This document shows, piece by piece, positions 1 through 7,728 of a DNA stretch of 7,728 bases. A model generated the notes under the pieces. The model saw only the letters and a list, made by a program, of their open reading frames with translations, ran no database searches and was not told where the DNA came from. The stretch is taken from assembly GCA_964650975.1 (NCBI GenBank), contig CAZYWA010000395.1:1-7728 (forward strand). Direction: 5' to 3'. Every line of letters begins with the position of its first letter. The stretch's first letter is position 1. This DNA is from CAZYWA01 sp964650975 [NCBI: uncultured bacterium]. GTDB lineage: Bacteria; JADJOY01. The position numbers and the translations under genes are program-made.

Positions 1-2
1 GG

Positions 3-836
3 CGCCAGATCCTCGAGATCACGGGCGAAGCGTCGGTCTGTGAAGCACGGCTCGTCGACGGCTTGACCGACCAGGAGCTGCGCGCCGCCTTCGTGGCGGC
101 GCGCGAGGCCGATTATCGGGACATCGTCGCCGAGGCGCGCGCGGTCGCGCGTGGCCTCGGGCGTCGCCGGTCGCGCCGTCCCTTGGCCGAGGAGGCGGCC
201 GCGCGGCTCGAGACGGCGCTCGCCCGCCTCGAGCGTCGCGTGGCGCAGGTGGGCGCGATCGATTTCTTCGGGGCCCCCGGCCGGGAAACCGTCGAGGGGT
301 TGCTTCGCGATCTCGAGGCGCGCCTGGTGCCGGCACGGTCGAAGCCGGATCCCGGCCGCAAAGCCGCGCGTTCCGCCGGCGCGCATCGCGGTCGCGTGTG
401 GGTGACCCGGAGCGGCGTGCACGTGGATCGGATCGCGAGCGCGTGGCTGATCCGCACCCAGATCGACCCCGACGCGACGTTCCGGTTCGTCGCGGCCGGC
501 GATTCGCGCCGCCGCGAGGGCGAGCTGCGCTTCGACATGTTCGAGGCCGAGTTCACCCACGACGGCGACCTCTGCACCTTCGAGGTGCTGGTTCGCGACT
601 TCGGCCTGACCGACGCGGCGCTCGCGCCGATCGCCGAGATCGTGCACGAGATCGACCTCAGGGATGGCAAGCACGCGCGCCCGGAGGTGCCCGGCATCGA
701 GCGCTTGATCGCCGGCATCGCTCGCTCCACCACCGACGACGAGGAGCGGCTGCGTCGCGGAGCGGTGGTGCTCGACGCGCTCTTCTCGTTCTTCCGCCGG
801 CGGCGTAGCGGTGCCGCCCTCACGACGGAGGCTTGA
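3..836 (+). CDS. chrB: Chromate resistance protein ChrB, 5'-truncated by window edge
   Basis: ChrB proteins act in the cytoplasm as chromate-responsive regulators of the chrBA operon and are needed for high-level resistance. The frame is open from base 3 with no stop. The residues before the first candidate start (TTG at 63) already look like the ChrB N-terminal domain (ITGEASVCEARLVDGLTD), so the true start lies upstream of the window; 277 residues are visible and about 30 are probably missing. The first ~115 visible residues are Arg/Ala-rich and helical, as in the ChrB N-terminal region. The C-terminal ChrB domain begins near visible residue 130 and keeps the family signatures HVDRIASAWLIRTQIDP (from base 420), FDMFEAEFTHDGDLCTFEVL and EIDLRDGKHARPE, then ends in a basic tail. 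The conserved His, Asp and Glu residues in these blocks look intact. The gene stops four bases before chrA, so the two are almost certainly co-transcribed. Family assignment is firm; a regulatory rather than enzymatic role is taken from characterised homologues. Confidence 0.9.
   Translation, partial: RQILEITGEASVCEARLVDGLTDQELRAAFVAAREADYRDIVAEARAVARGLGRRRSRRPLAEEAAARLETALARLERRVAQVGAIDFFGAPGRETVEGLLRDLEARLVPARSKPDPGRKAARSAGAHRGRVWVTRSGVHVDRIASAWLIRTQIDPDATFRFVAAGDSRRREGELRFDMFEAEFTHDGDLCTFEVLVRDFGLTDAALAPIAEIVHEIDLRDGKHARPEVPGIERLIAGIARSTTDDEERLRRGAVVLDALFSFFRRRRSGAALTTEA
827..831 (+). promoter_or_regulatory. Shine-Dalgarno site of chrA
   Basis: GGAGG lies nine bases before the ATG at 841 and inside the last codons of chrB. 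It decides the chrA start: the longer in-frame alternative, GTG at 811, has no comparable site and would overlap chrB. The position suggests translational coupling of chrB and chrA. Confidence 0.75.
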
Positions 837-840
837 TCTC

Positions 841-2010
841 ATGACGGTCGGGCAATCGAGCGGCGAGACGCCGCGCTACTCGCTGCGCGAGCTTTGCGGT
901 TACTTCCTGCGTCTCGGAACGCTCGGCTTCGGCGGCCCCATCGCGCTGGTCGGCTACATGCAGCGCGACCTGGTCGAGAAGCGCGAGTGGATCTCGCTCA
1001 AGGACTTCCGCGAGGGATTGGCTCTGGCGCAGCTGGCGCCGGGCCCGCTGGCCGCGCAGCTCGCGATCTACCTCGGCTGGCTCGAGTACGGAGTACGCGG
1101 CGCCACGCTCGTGGCGCTGGCGTTCGTGTTGCCGTCGTTCGTCATGGTGCTGTCGCTCTCCGCGGTTTACGTGGCCTACGGCGGGCTCAGCTGGATGCAA
1201 GGAGCGTTCTACGGCATCGGTGCGGCGGTCATCGCGATCATCGGGCGCAGTGCGTACAAGCTGATGCGAAGCACGCTCGCGAAGGACCGGCTGCTGTGGG
1301 GGATCTTCGGCCTGTGCACGGTCGTGACGGCCTGGACCGAATCCGAGAACATGTTGCTCTTCATCGGGTGCGGAGTCCTGGCGCTGGTGGTCCGTTCGCG
1401 GCTGGCGGTCACGACTAGAGCGGCCGGCGTCTTGCCGATTCCCTGGCTCGTGACCGGCCTGCACGGCCAGGCGGGTGGCGCGACGCTCGGGAAGATCCTG
1501 CTCTACTTCGCGAGCGCGGGCACCTTCGTGTTCGGCAGCGGGCTCGCGATCGTGCCGTTTCTCCACGGCGGCGTGGTGAAGGATTTCGGCTGGCTCACCG
1601 AGCGGCAGTTCCTCGACGCCGTGGCGGTGGCGATGATCACACCCGGCCCGGTGGTGATCACGGTCGCCTTCATCGGTTACCTGGTGGCGGGCCCGCTCGG
1701 AGCGAGTCTCGCGGCCCTCGGCACGTTTTTGCCTTGCTACCTGCTGGTGGTGATCCCCGCTCGGTATTTCAAGCGCTCGGTCCACGACCCGCGGGTGAAG
1801 GCGTTCGTGGACGGCGTCACGGCCGCGGCGTCGGGCGCGATCGCCGGCGCGGCTTTCGTCCTCGGACGGCGCGCGCTGATCGACGTCCCGACGGTGCTCA
1901 TCGCGCTGGGCACGCTCGCCGCTCTCGTGAAGCTCAAGAAGGTTCCCGAGCCGGTGGTCATCGTGGCGGCTGGGATCCTCGGCCTCGTGCTGAGGACGGT
2001 CGTTCCCTGA
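841..2010 (+). CDS. chrA: Chromate efflux transporter ChrA (long-chain CHR family)
   Basis: This inner-membrane protein is expected to export chromate from the cytoplasm. It has 389 residues, the usual size of two-domain (long-chain) CHR proteins. The start is ATG 841, preceded by GGAGG. Each half carries the CHR signatures: in the first, GFGGP at residues 29-33 and QLAPGPLA at 64-71; in the second, FGSG at 231-234 and the matching TPGP at 267-270. Hydrophobic segments alternate with short loops across both halves, about ten membrane helices in all, and a basic segment (RSRLAVTTRA) links the halves. It directly follows chrB (four-base gap) in the same direction, the classical chrBA operon order. 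No frameshift or missing motif is visible. Related CHR proteins may carry sulfate or other oxyanions, but the adjacent chrB makes chromate the best call. Confidence 0.95.
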   Translation: MTVGQSSGETPRYSLRELCGYFLRLGTLGFGGPIALVGYMQRDLVEKREWISLKDFREGLALAQLAPGPLAAQLAIYLGWLEYGVRGATLVALAFVLPSFVMVLSLSAVYVAYGGLSWMQGAFYGIGAAVIAIIGRSAYKLMRSTLAKDRLLWGIFGLCTVVTAWTESENMLLFIGCGVLALVVRSRLAVTTRAAGVLPIPWLVTGLHGQAGGATLGKILLYFASAGTFVFGSGLAIVPFLHGGVVKDFGWLTERQFLDAVAVAMITPGPVVITVAFIGYLVAGPLGASLAALGTFLPCYLLVVIPARYFKRSVHDPRVKAFVDGVTAAASGAIAGAAFVLGRRALIDVPTVLIALGTLAALVKLKKVPEPVVIVAAGILGLVLRTVVP

Positions 2011-2040
2011 ACCTGGAAGCGCACGTCTCGACGGTTTGGG

Positions 2041-2068
2041 CGAGGGCGGGTAGGTTTGCGCGCCCTCG
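2041..2068 (+). repeat. Inverted repeat between chrA and the synthase-like gene
   Basis: CGAGGGCG (2041-2048) and CGCCCTCG (2061-2068) form a perfect 8-bp GC-rich stem with a 12-base loop. It lies 31 bases after the chrA stop and 28 bases before the next start. No T-run follows, so it is not a standard intrinsic terminator; an attenuator, partial terminator or 3' mRNA-stability hairpin is possible. The rest of the 85-base gap shows no promoter I can support. Confidence 0.35.
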
Positions 2069-2082
2069 ATCGTCCCCAATCC

Positions 2083-2086
2083 GGAG
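2083..2086 (+). promoter_or_regulatory. Shine-Dalgarno site of the synthase-like gene
   Basis: GGAG lies nine bases before the GTG at 2096, with a second weaker AGG at 2091-2093. It supports the GTG start, which is also where the family's first membrane helix begins. Confidence 0.55.
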
Positions 2087-2095
2087 CTCCAGGCG

Positions 2096-4498
2096 GTGAA
2101 TCCGACGCGCGGCACCTACGCGGGACTCTTCCTCACCGCCCTCGCAACGCTCTCGTACGAGCTCATGCTCACGCGGATCTTCAGCGTGACCATGTGGTAC
2201 CACTTCGCCTTCGTCGCGATCTCGGTCGCGATGTTCGGGATGACGGTCGGCGCGATCGTGGTGTACGTGCTGCCCGAGCGGTTCCCGGCGGCGTCGGTCC
2301 ACCGCCAGCTCGCGATCGCCGCGGCGGCCTTCGCGCTCTCGATCCCGGTCAGTCTGCTGCTCCACCTGAGCGTGCCGTTCGTCGCGCAGCGCGACCTGGT
2401 GTCGATCTTCTCGCTCGCCTTCACCTACGTCGCGATCTCGGCGCCGTTCGTGTGCTCGGGCATCGTCGTGGCGCTGGTACTGACGCGCTTCGTCGATCAC
2501 GTCTCGAGCCTCTATGCGGCCGACCTCGCGGGCGCCGCGTTCGGCTGCATCGTGTTCTTCTGCGCGCTGGCGCTGACCGACGGACCGACCGCGGTATTCG
2601 CGATCGGCGCGCTGGCCGCGATCGCGGCCGCCATCTTCGCCGACGCCGGTGGCCGCGCGCGACTGCGCAAGCTCTCGCTGGGGATGGCCGCGGCGCTGGT
2701 GCTGTTCGTGCTCGGCAACTCGGTGCTGGTCACCCGTCAGGCCACGCTCCTTCCCTTGCAGTGGGTGAAGGGGCGTCTCGATGCGCGACCGCTCTGGGAA
2801 TCGTGGAACTCGTACTCGCGCATCGCGGTCTCCGGGAGCCCCGACCGTCCCGAAAGACCCTTCGGCTGGGGCTTGAGCCCGGCAGCCCCTGACCGGCCCG
2901 TGAGGCAGCTTCATCTCACGATCGACGCATCCGCCGCCACCAAGCTCACGGGCTACGAGGGCGACCTCGGCGCGATCGACTTCCTGAGGTACGACCTCAT
3001 CAACCTCGCGCATCACTTGCGTCCCAACGCCGACGTGCTGGTGGTCGGTGTGGGAGGCGGCCGCGACTTGCTCTCGGCGCTCGCCTTCGGTCAGCGCCAC
3101 GTCACCGGTGTGGAGATCAACGGCGAGATCGTGCATGCGCTGCGCGTGGTCTTCGGCGATTTCACCGGCCACATCGCCGACCATCCGCGCGTCACGCTGG
3201 TCCACGACGAGGCTCGCAGCTACGTGACCCGCTCCCCGGATCGGCACGACATCGTGCAGGTGTCGTTCATCGACACCTGGGCCGCGACCGCCGCGGGCGC
3301 CTACACGCTCTCCGAGAACTCGCTCTACACCGTCGAGGCGTGGGACGTTTTTCTGAGCCGCCTCGAGCCCCACGGGATTCTCTCGTTTTCCCGCTGGTAC
3401 ACGCCCGATTCGCCGGCGTCGATGTACCGGCTCACGTCGCTCGCCACCGCGGCCCTGGCGAAGCGGGGCGTCGCCGACCCGCGCGGGCACATCTTGATCG
3501 CCGCCCTCCCGCCGGCCGCGGGCGAGGGGCACGAGGACGGTGGCGTCGCGACGATCTTGGTGAGCCCGGATCCGTTCTCGAGCGCGGACCTCGACCGGCT
3601 CGAGCAGGTCGCGAGCCTGCTCCGGGCCGACGTGCTGCTCAGCCCGCGCCACGTGGCCGATCCCAACTTCGAGCGCCTCGCGCGCCCGGCGGCCGAGATG
3701 ATGAAGTTCGCGCGCGGCTTTCCGCTCGACATCGAGCCACCGACCGACGACCGCCCGTACTTCTTCCACTTGCTTCGTGTCCGTAACATCTTCGAGCCCG
3801 CCACCTGGAACCAGGGGCGGATGTCGCGCAATCAGCAGGCGGTCTACATTCTCGCGGTGCTGCTGGGGATCGTCGTGAGCCTGACGGTGGCGTGTGTGCT
3901 GCTGCCGCTCTGGCTGCACGGCGCGCCGCGTCCGGGACCGGGAGCGGCGCCGCTGCTCGGCTTCTTCGTCGCGATCGGCCTGGGATTCATGCTCATCGAG
4001 ATCTCCCAGATGCAGCGGCTCAACATCTTCCTGGGGCATCCGACCTATGGTCTCGTGGTGGCGCTCTTCACGATGCTGCTGGCGAGCGGCATCGGCAGCG
4101 GCCTCTCGGGCCGCGTGCGGCGTGACCGGCACGGCTGGCTGCTGGTGGCGCTGCTCGCGGTGCTCGTCGTCACGGGATTGCTGACACCGGGGCTCCTGAT
4201 CTCCTGGCGAGGTGCGGCCACGTCGCTTCGGATCGCCGCGGCCATGGCGGTGCTGACACCGATGGCCTTGCTCATGGGCATGGCTTTTCCCGTCGGGCTT
4301 GCGCGGGCGGCGCGAGACCACGCGGTGTCGTTGCCGTGGTTCTGGGGTGTGAATGGCGCCACCTCGGTGTGCGCGTCGGTGCTCGCGATGGTGATCTCGC
4401 TGTTCGGCGGCATCTCGGTCGCCTTCTGGACCGGCGTCGCGGCGTACTTCGTCGCGGCGCTCGCCTACCGCGCCGCCGGCGATCGATTCCCCGCCTAG
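2096..4498 (+). CDS. Membrane-embedded spermidine-synthase-like protein
   Basis: This 800-residue protein has three parts. Residues 1-212 hold about seven membrane helices, with family-typical blocks (YELMLTRIFS at 21-30, WYHFAFVAISVAMFGM at 34-49). Residues ~235-560 form a soluble Rossmann-fold domain of spermidine-synthase/methyltransferase type. The nucleotide loop VVGVGGGRD is at 316-324, the ribose-binding acidic residue is E340 in VTGVEIN, the adenine-site DEA is at 371-373, and FIDTWAATAAGAYTLSEN spans 391-408. Residues ~580-800 return to the membrane with about six helices, including GLGFMLIEISQMQRLNIFLGHP. GTG 2096 is chosen for its upstream GGAG and because TM1 starts at residue 8. 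Such proteins are usually annotated as fused MFS/spermidine synthase, but true aminopropyl transfer is doubtful here: the loop is GGGRD rather than GGGDG, and the usual first catalytic Asp aligns with S390. It is probably a SAM-type-ligand-binding enzyme of the inner membrane with unknown substrate. It lies downstream of chrA in the same direction and may belong to that transcript. Confidence 0.85.
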   Translation: MNPTRGTYAGLFLTALATLSYELMLTRIFSVTMWYHFAFVAISVAMFGMTVGAIVVYVLPERFPAASVHRQLAIAAAAFALSIPVSLLLHLSVPFVAQRDLVSIFSLAFTYVAISAPFVCSGIVVALVLTRFVDHVSSLYAADLAGAAFGCIVFFCALALTDGPTAVFAIGALAAIAAAIFADAGGRARLRKLSLGMAAALVLFVLGNSVLVTRQATLLPLQWVKGRLDARPLWESWNSYSRIAVSGSPDRPERPFGWGLSPAAPDRPVRQLHLTIDASAATKLTGYEGDLGAIDFLRYDLINLAHHLRPNADVLVVGVGGGRDLLSALAFGQRHVTGVEINGEIVHALRVVFGDFTGHIADHPRVTLVHDEARSYVTRSPDRHDIVQVSFIDTWAATAAGAYTLSENSLYTVEAWDVFLSRLEPHGILSFSRWYTPDSPASMYRLTSLATAALAKRGVADPRGHILIAALPPAAGEGHEDGGVATILVSPDPFSSADLDRLEQVASLLRADVLLSPRHVADPNFERLARPAAEMMKFARGFPLDIEPPTDDRPYFFHLLRVRNIFEPATWNQGRMSRNQQAVYILAVLLGIVVSLTVACVLLPLWLHGAPRPGPGAAPLLGFFVAIGLGFMLIEISQMQRLNIFLGHPTYGLVVALFTMLLASGIGSGLSGRVRRDRHGWLLVALLAVLVVTGLLTPGLLISWRGAATSLRIAAAMAVLTPMALLMGMAFPVGLARAARDHAVSLPWFWGVNGATSVCASVLAMVISLFGGISVAFWTGVAAYFVAALAYRAAGDRFPA

Positions 4499-4531
4499 CT
4501 ATCCTCTCCTGGCGGATGGGATCCATGGACC

Positions 4532-4550
4532 GGATCCGCGGTCCGGATCC
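4532..4550 (+). repeat. Inverted repeat upstream of the P-type ATPase gene
   Basis: GGATCCG (4532-4538) and CGGATCC (4544-4550) form a perfect 7-bp stem with the 5-base loop CGGTC. An alternative, mutually exclusive stem pairs GGACCG (4527-4532) with CGGTCC (4539-4544). A third GGATCC is at 4519-4524. No T-run follows. It sits in the 72-base leader of the ATPase gene and covers the only GGA that could serve the upstream GTG start at 4556, so an effect on translation or transcript processing is possible. Nothing else is evident in this gap. Confidence 0.35.
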
Positions 4551-4570
4551 CTCGCGTGAGTGGGCTCCGC

Positions 4571-6463
4571 ATGGGTGCGCAGCAGGACCAAGAGACGAGC
4601 TTCGACGAGGTGCTGGCACCGGTCGATCACCGGTTGCGCCTCGCCGTCATCGCGGGCGTCGCGCTGGCCGCGGCTTCGAGCCTGCTCGGCTTGTGGCACC
4701 GCGTGGGGATGTCGGCCGACTGGATCGGCCTGGTCGCCACCCTGGCCGGCGGGTGGCCGATCTGGATGGAGGCCTGGGAGGCGATCCGCCATCGCCAGAT
4801 CAACATGGAGATCACCATGGCCATGGGAGTGGCGGCGGCGCTCGGGATCGGCCAGTTCGCCACGGCCGCGGTGGTGGTCACGTTCACGCTCTTCAGCATG
4901 TATCTCGAGGATCTCACCAAGAGCCGGGGGAAGCGCGCGCTCGAGGTGCTGCTCAGAGCCGCGCCCGAGAAGGCGACGGTCGAACGGGACGGACGGTGGG
5001 TCGACCTTCGCGCGGCCGACGTCCTCGCGGGCGAGCGAGTGTTGGTCAAGGGAGGCAGCGCCATTCCGGTGGACGGCCGCGTGGTCGAGGGCCGAAGCGC
5101 GGTGCAGGAATCCGCGATCACCGGCGAGCCGTTCGCGAAGGAGAAGCAGCCGGGAGACCGGGTCTTCGCCGGGACCACCAACGGCAACGGCACGCTCGAG
5201 GTCGAGGCGTCGCGCAGCGGCACGGACACGACGTACGCGCGCATCGTGCAGCTGGTCCGCGAGGCGAGCGCCCGGCGCGGCCGGACTCAGCGCCTCGCCG
5301 ACCGGGTCGCGCAAGGAATCGTCTACGTGGTGCTCACGGCCGCGCTCCTGACCTACGCATGGACGCGGAACCCGATCACGGTGGTGAGCGTGATCCTGGT
5401 CGCGGGCGCGTGCGGAGTGGCGGCCGGCACGCCGCTCGCGATCCTGGCGACGATCGCCAAGCACGCCCGGCGAGGCGTGATCGTCAAGGGCGGCGAGACC
5501 ATCGAGGCGCTGGCACGCGTCGACACCGTGGTACTGGACAAGACCGGGACGCTGACCCGCGGCGAGCCGGTCGTCGAGCGCGTGCAGTGTTACGAGCAGG
5601 GCGACCCGGCCCTTTTCCTGCGGACCATCGCATCCGTCGAGCAGGGAAGCGACCACCCGATCGCGCGCGCGATCCTGCGCGCGAGCCCCGGTGCCACGGC
5701 CGCATCGGGCATCCAGTACATCGCCGGCCGCGGGGTCGTCGGAACCGTCGACGGCAAACCGGTGCTGGTGGGGAACCTGTCGTTCGTCGCCGAGCGAGGG
5801 ATCTCGATCCCGGACGGGTTGCGCCGGCTCGCGGATGAAGAGCACGAGCAAGGGAGGATGGTCGTCTACGGCGCGGTCGGGGAAGCGCTGGCCGGCGCCA
5901 TCGTCCTGACGGACGAGATCCGGTCCGAGGCCGCGGCCAGCCTCGCGAGCATGCGTGCTCAGGGATTGCGGCTCGTCATGCTCACGGGCGACCGGCGGCG
6001 ACCCGCCTCCGATGTCGCGGCCCGGCTCGGAATCGACGAGGTCCACGCCGAGCTGCTTCCGGAAGACAAGATCCGCATCGTGCGGGAGCTGAAGCGCAGT
6101 GGCCGTCGTGTGTGCTTCGTGGGGGACGGCATCAACGACGCACCGGCGATCGCCGAAGCCGACGTGGGTGTGGCTCTGCAAAGTGGTACCGAGGCGGCGA
6201 TGGAGACGGCCGACGTGCTGCTCATGACCAATGACTTAGGCCGGCTGGCCGAAGCGCTGGCCGACTGCCGCCGGACGCAGCGCGTGATCCTCTTCAACTT
6301 CGGCGGCACGATGGTCGTGGATCTCGCCGGGATCGCGCTCGCCGCCGCGGGACTGCTGGGCCCGCTGCTCGCGGCGATCGTGCACGTCGGTAGCGAGCTG
6401 GCGTTCATCCTCAACAGCGCGCGCCTCTTCGCGGGGCAGGACGCGGTCCCGCCCAGCGGATGA
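4571..6463 (+). CDS. P1B-like heavy-metal P-type ATPase with atypical metal-site motif
   Basis: This inner-membrane pump would move metal cations across the membrane using ATP. The core machinery is complete: TGEP at residues 184-187 (actuator), DKTGTLTRG with phosphorylated Asp 323, SDHP at 360-363 (the HP nucleotide-binding signature of P1B pumps), LTGD at 471-474 and GDGIND at 518-523. About four helices precede the actuator (roughly 24-42, 49-68, 81-97, 98-112), two surround the metal site (252-295) and two end the protein (572-612). At 630 residues it lacks an N-terminal HMA domain. The TM6 motif normally reading CPC is G279-A280-C281, before the conserved TP at 287-288. The last helix carries HVGSE (605-609), which recalls the HEG(G/S)T of the P1B-4 subgroup. 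ATG 4571 is preferred over in-frame GTG 4556; both have weak ribosome-binding sites, so the first five residues are uncertain. The metal cannot be named. It follows the synthase-like gene by 72 bases and converges with the regulator gene. Confidence 0.92.
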   Translation: MGAQQDQETSFDEVLAPVDHRLRLAVIAGVALAAASSLLGLWHRVGMSADWIGLVATLAGGWPIWMEAWEAIRHRQINMEITMAMGVAAALGIGQFATAAVVVTFTLFSMYLEDLTKSRGKRALEVLLRAAPEKATVERDGRWVDLRAADVLAGERVLVKGGSAIPVDGRVVEGRSAVQESAITGEPFAKEKQPGDRVFAGTTNGNGTLEVEASRSGTDTTYARIVQLVREASARRGRTQRLADRVAQGIVYVVLTAALLTYAWTRNPITVVSVILVAGACGVAAGTPLAILATIAKHARRGVIVKGGETIEALARVDTVVLDKTGTLTRGEPVVERVQCYEQGDPALFLRTIASVEQGSDHPIARAILRASPGATAASGIQYIAGRGVVGTVDGKPVLVGNLSFVAERGISIPDGLRRLADEEHEQGRMVVYGAVGEALAGAIVLTDEIRSEAAASLASMRAQGLRLVMLTGDRRRPASDVAARLGIDEVHAELLPEDKIRIVRELKRSGRRVCFVGDGINDAPAIAEADVGVALQSGTEAAMETADVLLMTNDLGRLAEALADCRRTQRVILFNFGGTMVVDLAGIALAAAGLLGPLLAAIVHVGSELAFILNSARLFAGQDAVPPSG

Positions 6464-6467
6464 CGCG

Positions 6468-6470
<3 letters not shown>
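6461..6470. other. Palindrome containing both convergent stop codons
   Basis: TGACGCGTCA is a perfect 10-bp palindrome. Its left TGA (6461-6463) ends the ATPase gene and its right half, read on the minus strand, is the TGA (6468-6470) of the response regulator. Only CGCG (6464-6467) separates the genes. It has no hairpin loop and no T-run, so no intrinsic terminator is seen between the genes. Confidence 0.6.
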
Positions 6471-7727
<1,257 letters not shown>

Positions 7728-7728
7728 G

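Noticed and set aside
63-836. TTG at 63 as the true chrB start
   Set aside because: In-frame residues upstream (from base 3) continue the ChrB N-terminal pattern without a stop, so the gene starts before the window.
811-840. GTG 811 as the chrA start
   Set aside because: It would overlap chrB and lacks a Shine-Dalgarno site; ATG 841 has GGAGG nine bases upstream and gives the normal CHR N-terminus.
2044-2059. Sigma-54-like promoter (GGGC ... TTGC) upstream of the synthase-like gene
   Set aside because: The -24 and -12 elements are one base too far apart and the -24 element lacks the TGGCAC consensus; it also lies within the inverted repeat.
1958-4321. Long open frame on the minus strand (787 codons) opposite chrA and the synthase-like gene
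   Set aside because: Its translation is low-complexity Arg/His/Glu-rich sequence typical of the antisense of GC-rich genes, and the plus-strand frame has clear family motifs.
4510-4524. TGGC at 4510 as a sigma-54 -24 element before the ATPase
   Set aside because: The expected -12 position reads ATCC rather than TTGC.
4336-5838. 500-codon plus-strand frame overlapping the end of the synthase-like gene and the ATPase
   Set aside because: Arg/Gly-rich shadow in another frame with no motifs, while both overlapped genes are well supported.
4499-6181. 560-codon minus-strand open frame opposite the P-type ATPase
   Set aside because: No recognisable domain, and composition is that of a GC-driven shadow; the plus strand encodes all P-type ATPase motifs.

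Overview
The window is gene-dense and very GC-rich, with strong G/C preference at third codon positions. It reads as a chromosomal segment of a high-GC, probably Gram-negative bacterium. The sigma-54 type regulator, the two-gene chrB-chrA arrangement and the membrane-embedded spermidine-synthase-like protein would fit Myxococcota/Desulfobacterota, Acidobacteriota, Gemmatimonadota, Eisenbacteria or similar soil and sediment lineages. The sequence does not settle the phylum. I saw no mobile element, tRNA, rRNA or CRISPR array.

Layout: four genes run rightward and one runs leftward into them. (1) Positions 3-836 hold the 3' part of chrB, a chromate-resistance sensor/regulator; its start lies before the window. 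(2) Positions 841-2010 hold chrA, a long-chain CHR-family chromate efflux transporter, four bases after chrB and with a clear Shine-Dalgarno sequence. (3) Positions 2096-4498 hold an 800-residue protein made of an N-terminal membrane block, a central spermidine-synthase-like Rossmann domain and a C-terminal membrane block. (4) Positions 4571-6463 hold a P1B-like metal-transporting P-type ATPase without an N-terminal metal-binding domain and without the usual CPC motif. (5) Positions 6468-7727, on the minus strand, hold an NtrC-family sigma-54-dependent response regulator whose N-terminus runs off the right edge.

The two gaps between rightward genes (85 bases after chrA, 72 before the ATPase) each contain a GC-rich inverted repeat without a following T-run. 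They could be attenuators, weak terminators or mRNA-stabilising hairpins. The ATPase and the regulator converge with four bases between their stop codons, and both stops sit inside one perfect 10-bp palindrome.

Functionally, chrB and chrA form a recognisable chromate sensing and efflux pair. The co-directional synthase-like gene and P-type ATPase may extend this into a wider metal or oxyanion stress locus; that link is inferred from position only. The most unusual points are the altered metal-site motif of the ATPase and the altered active-site motifs of the spermidine-synthase-like protein. Both suggest activities that differ from the textbook family members. I found no clear evidence of a wholly new multi-gene system.
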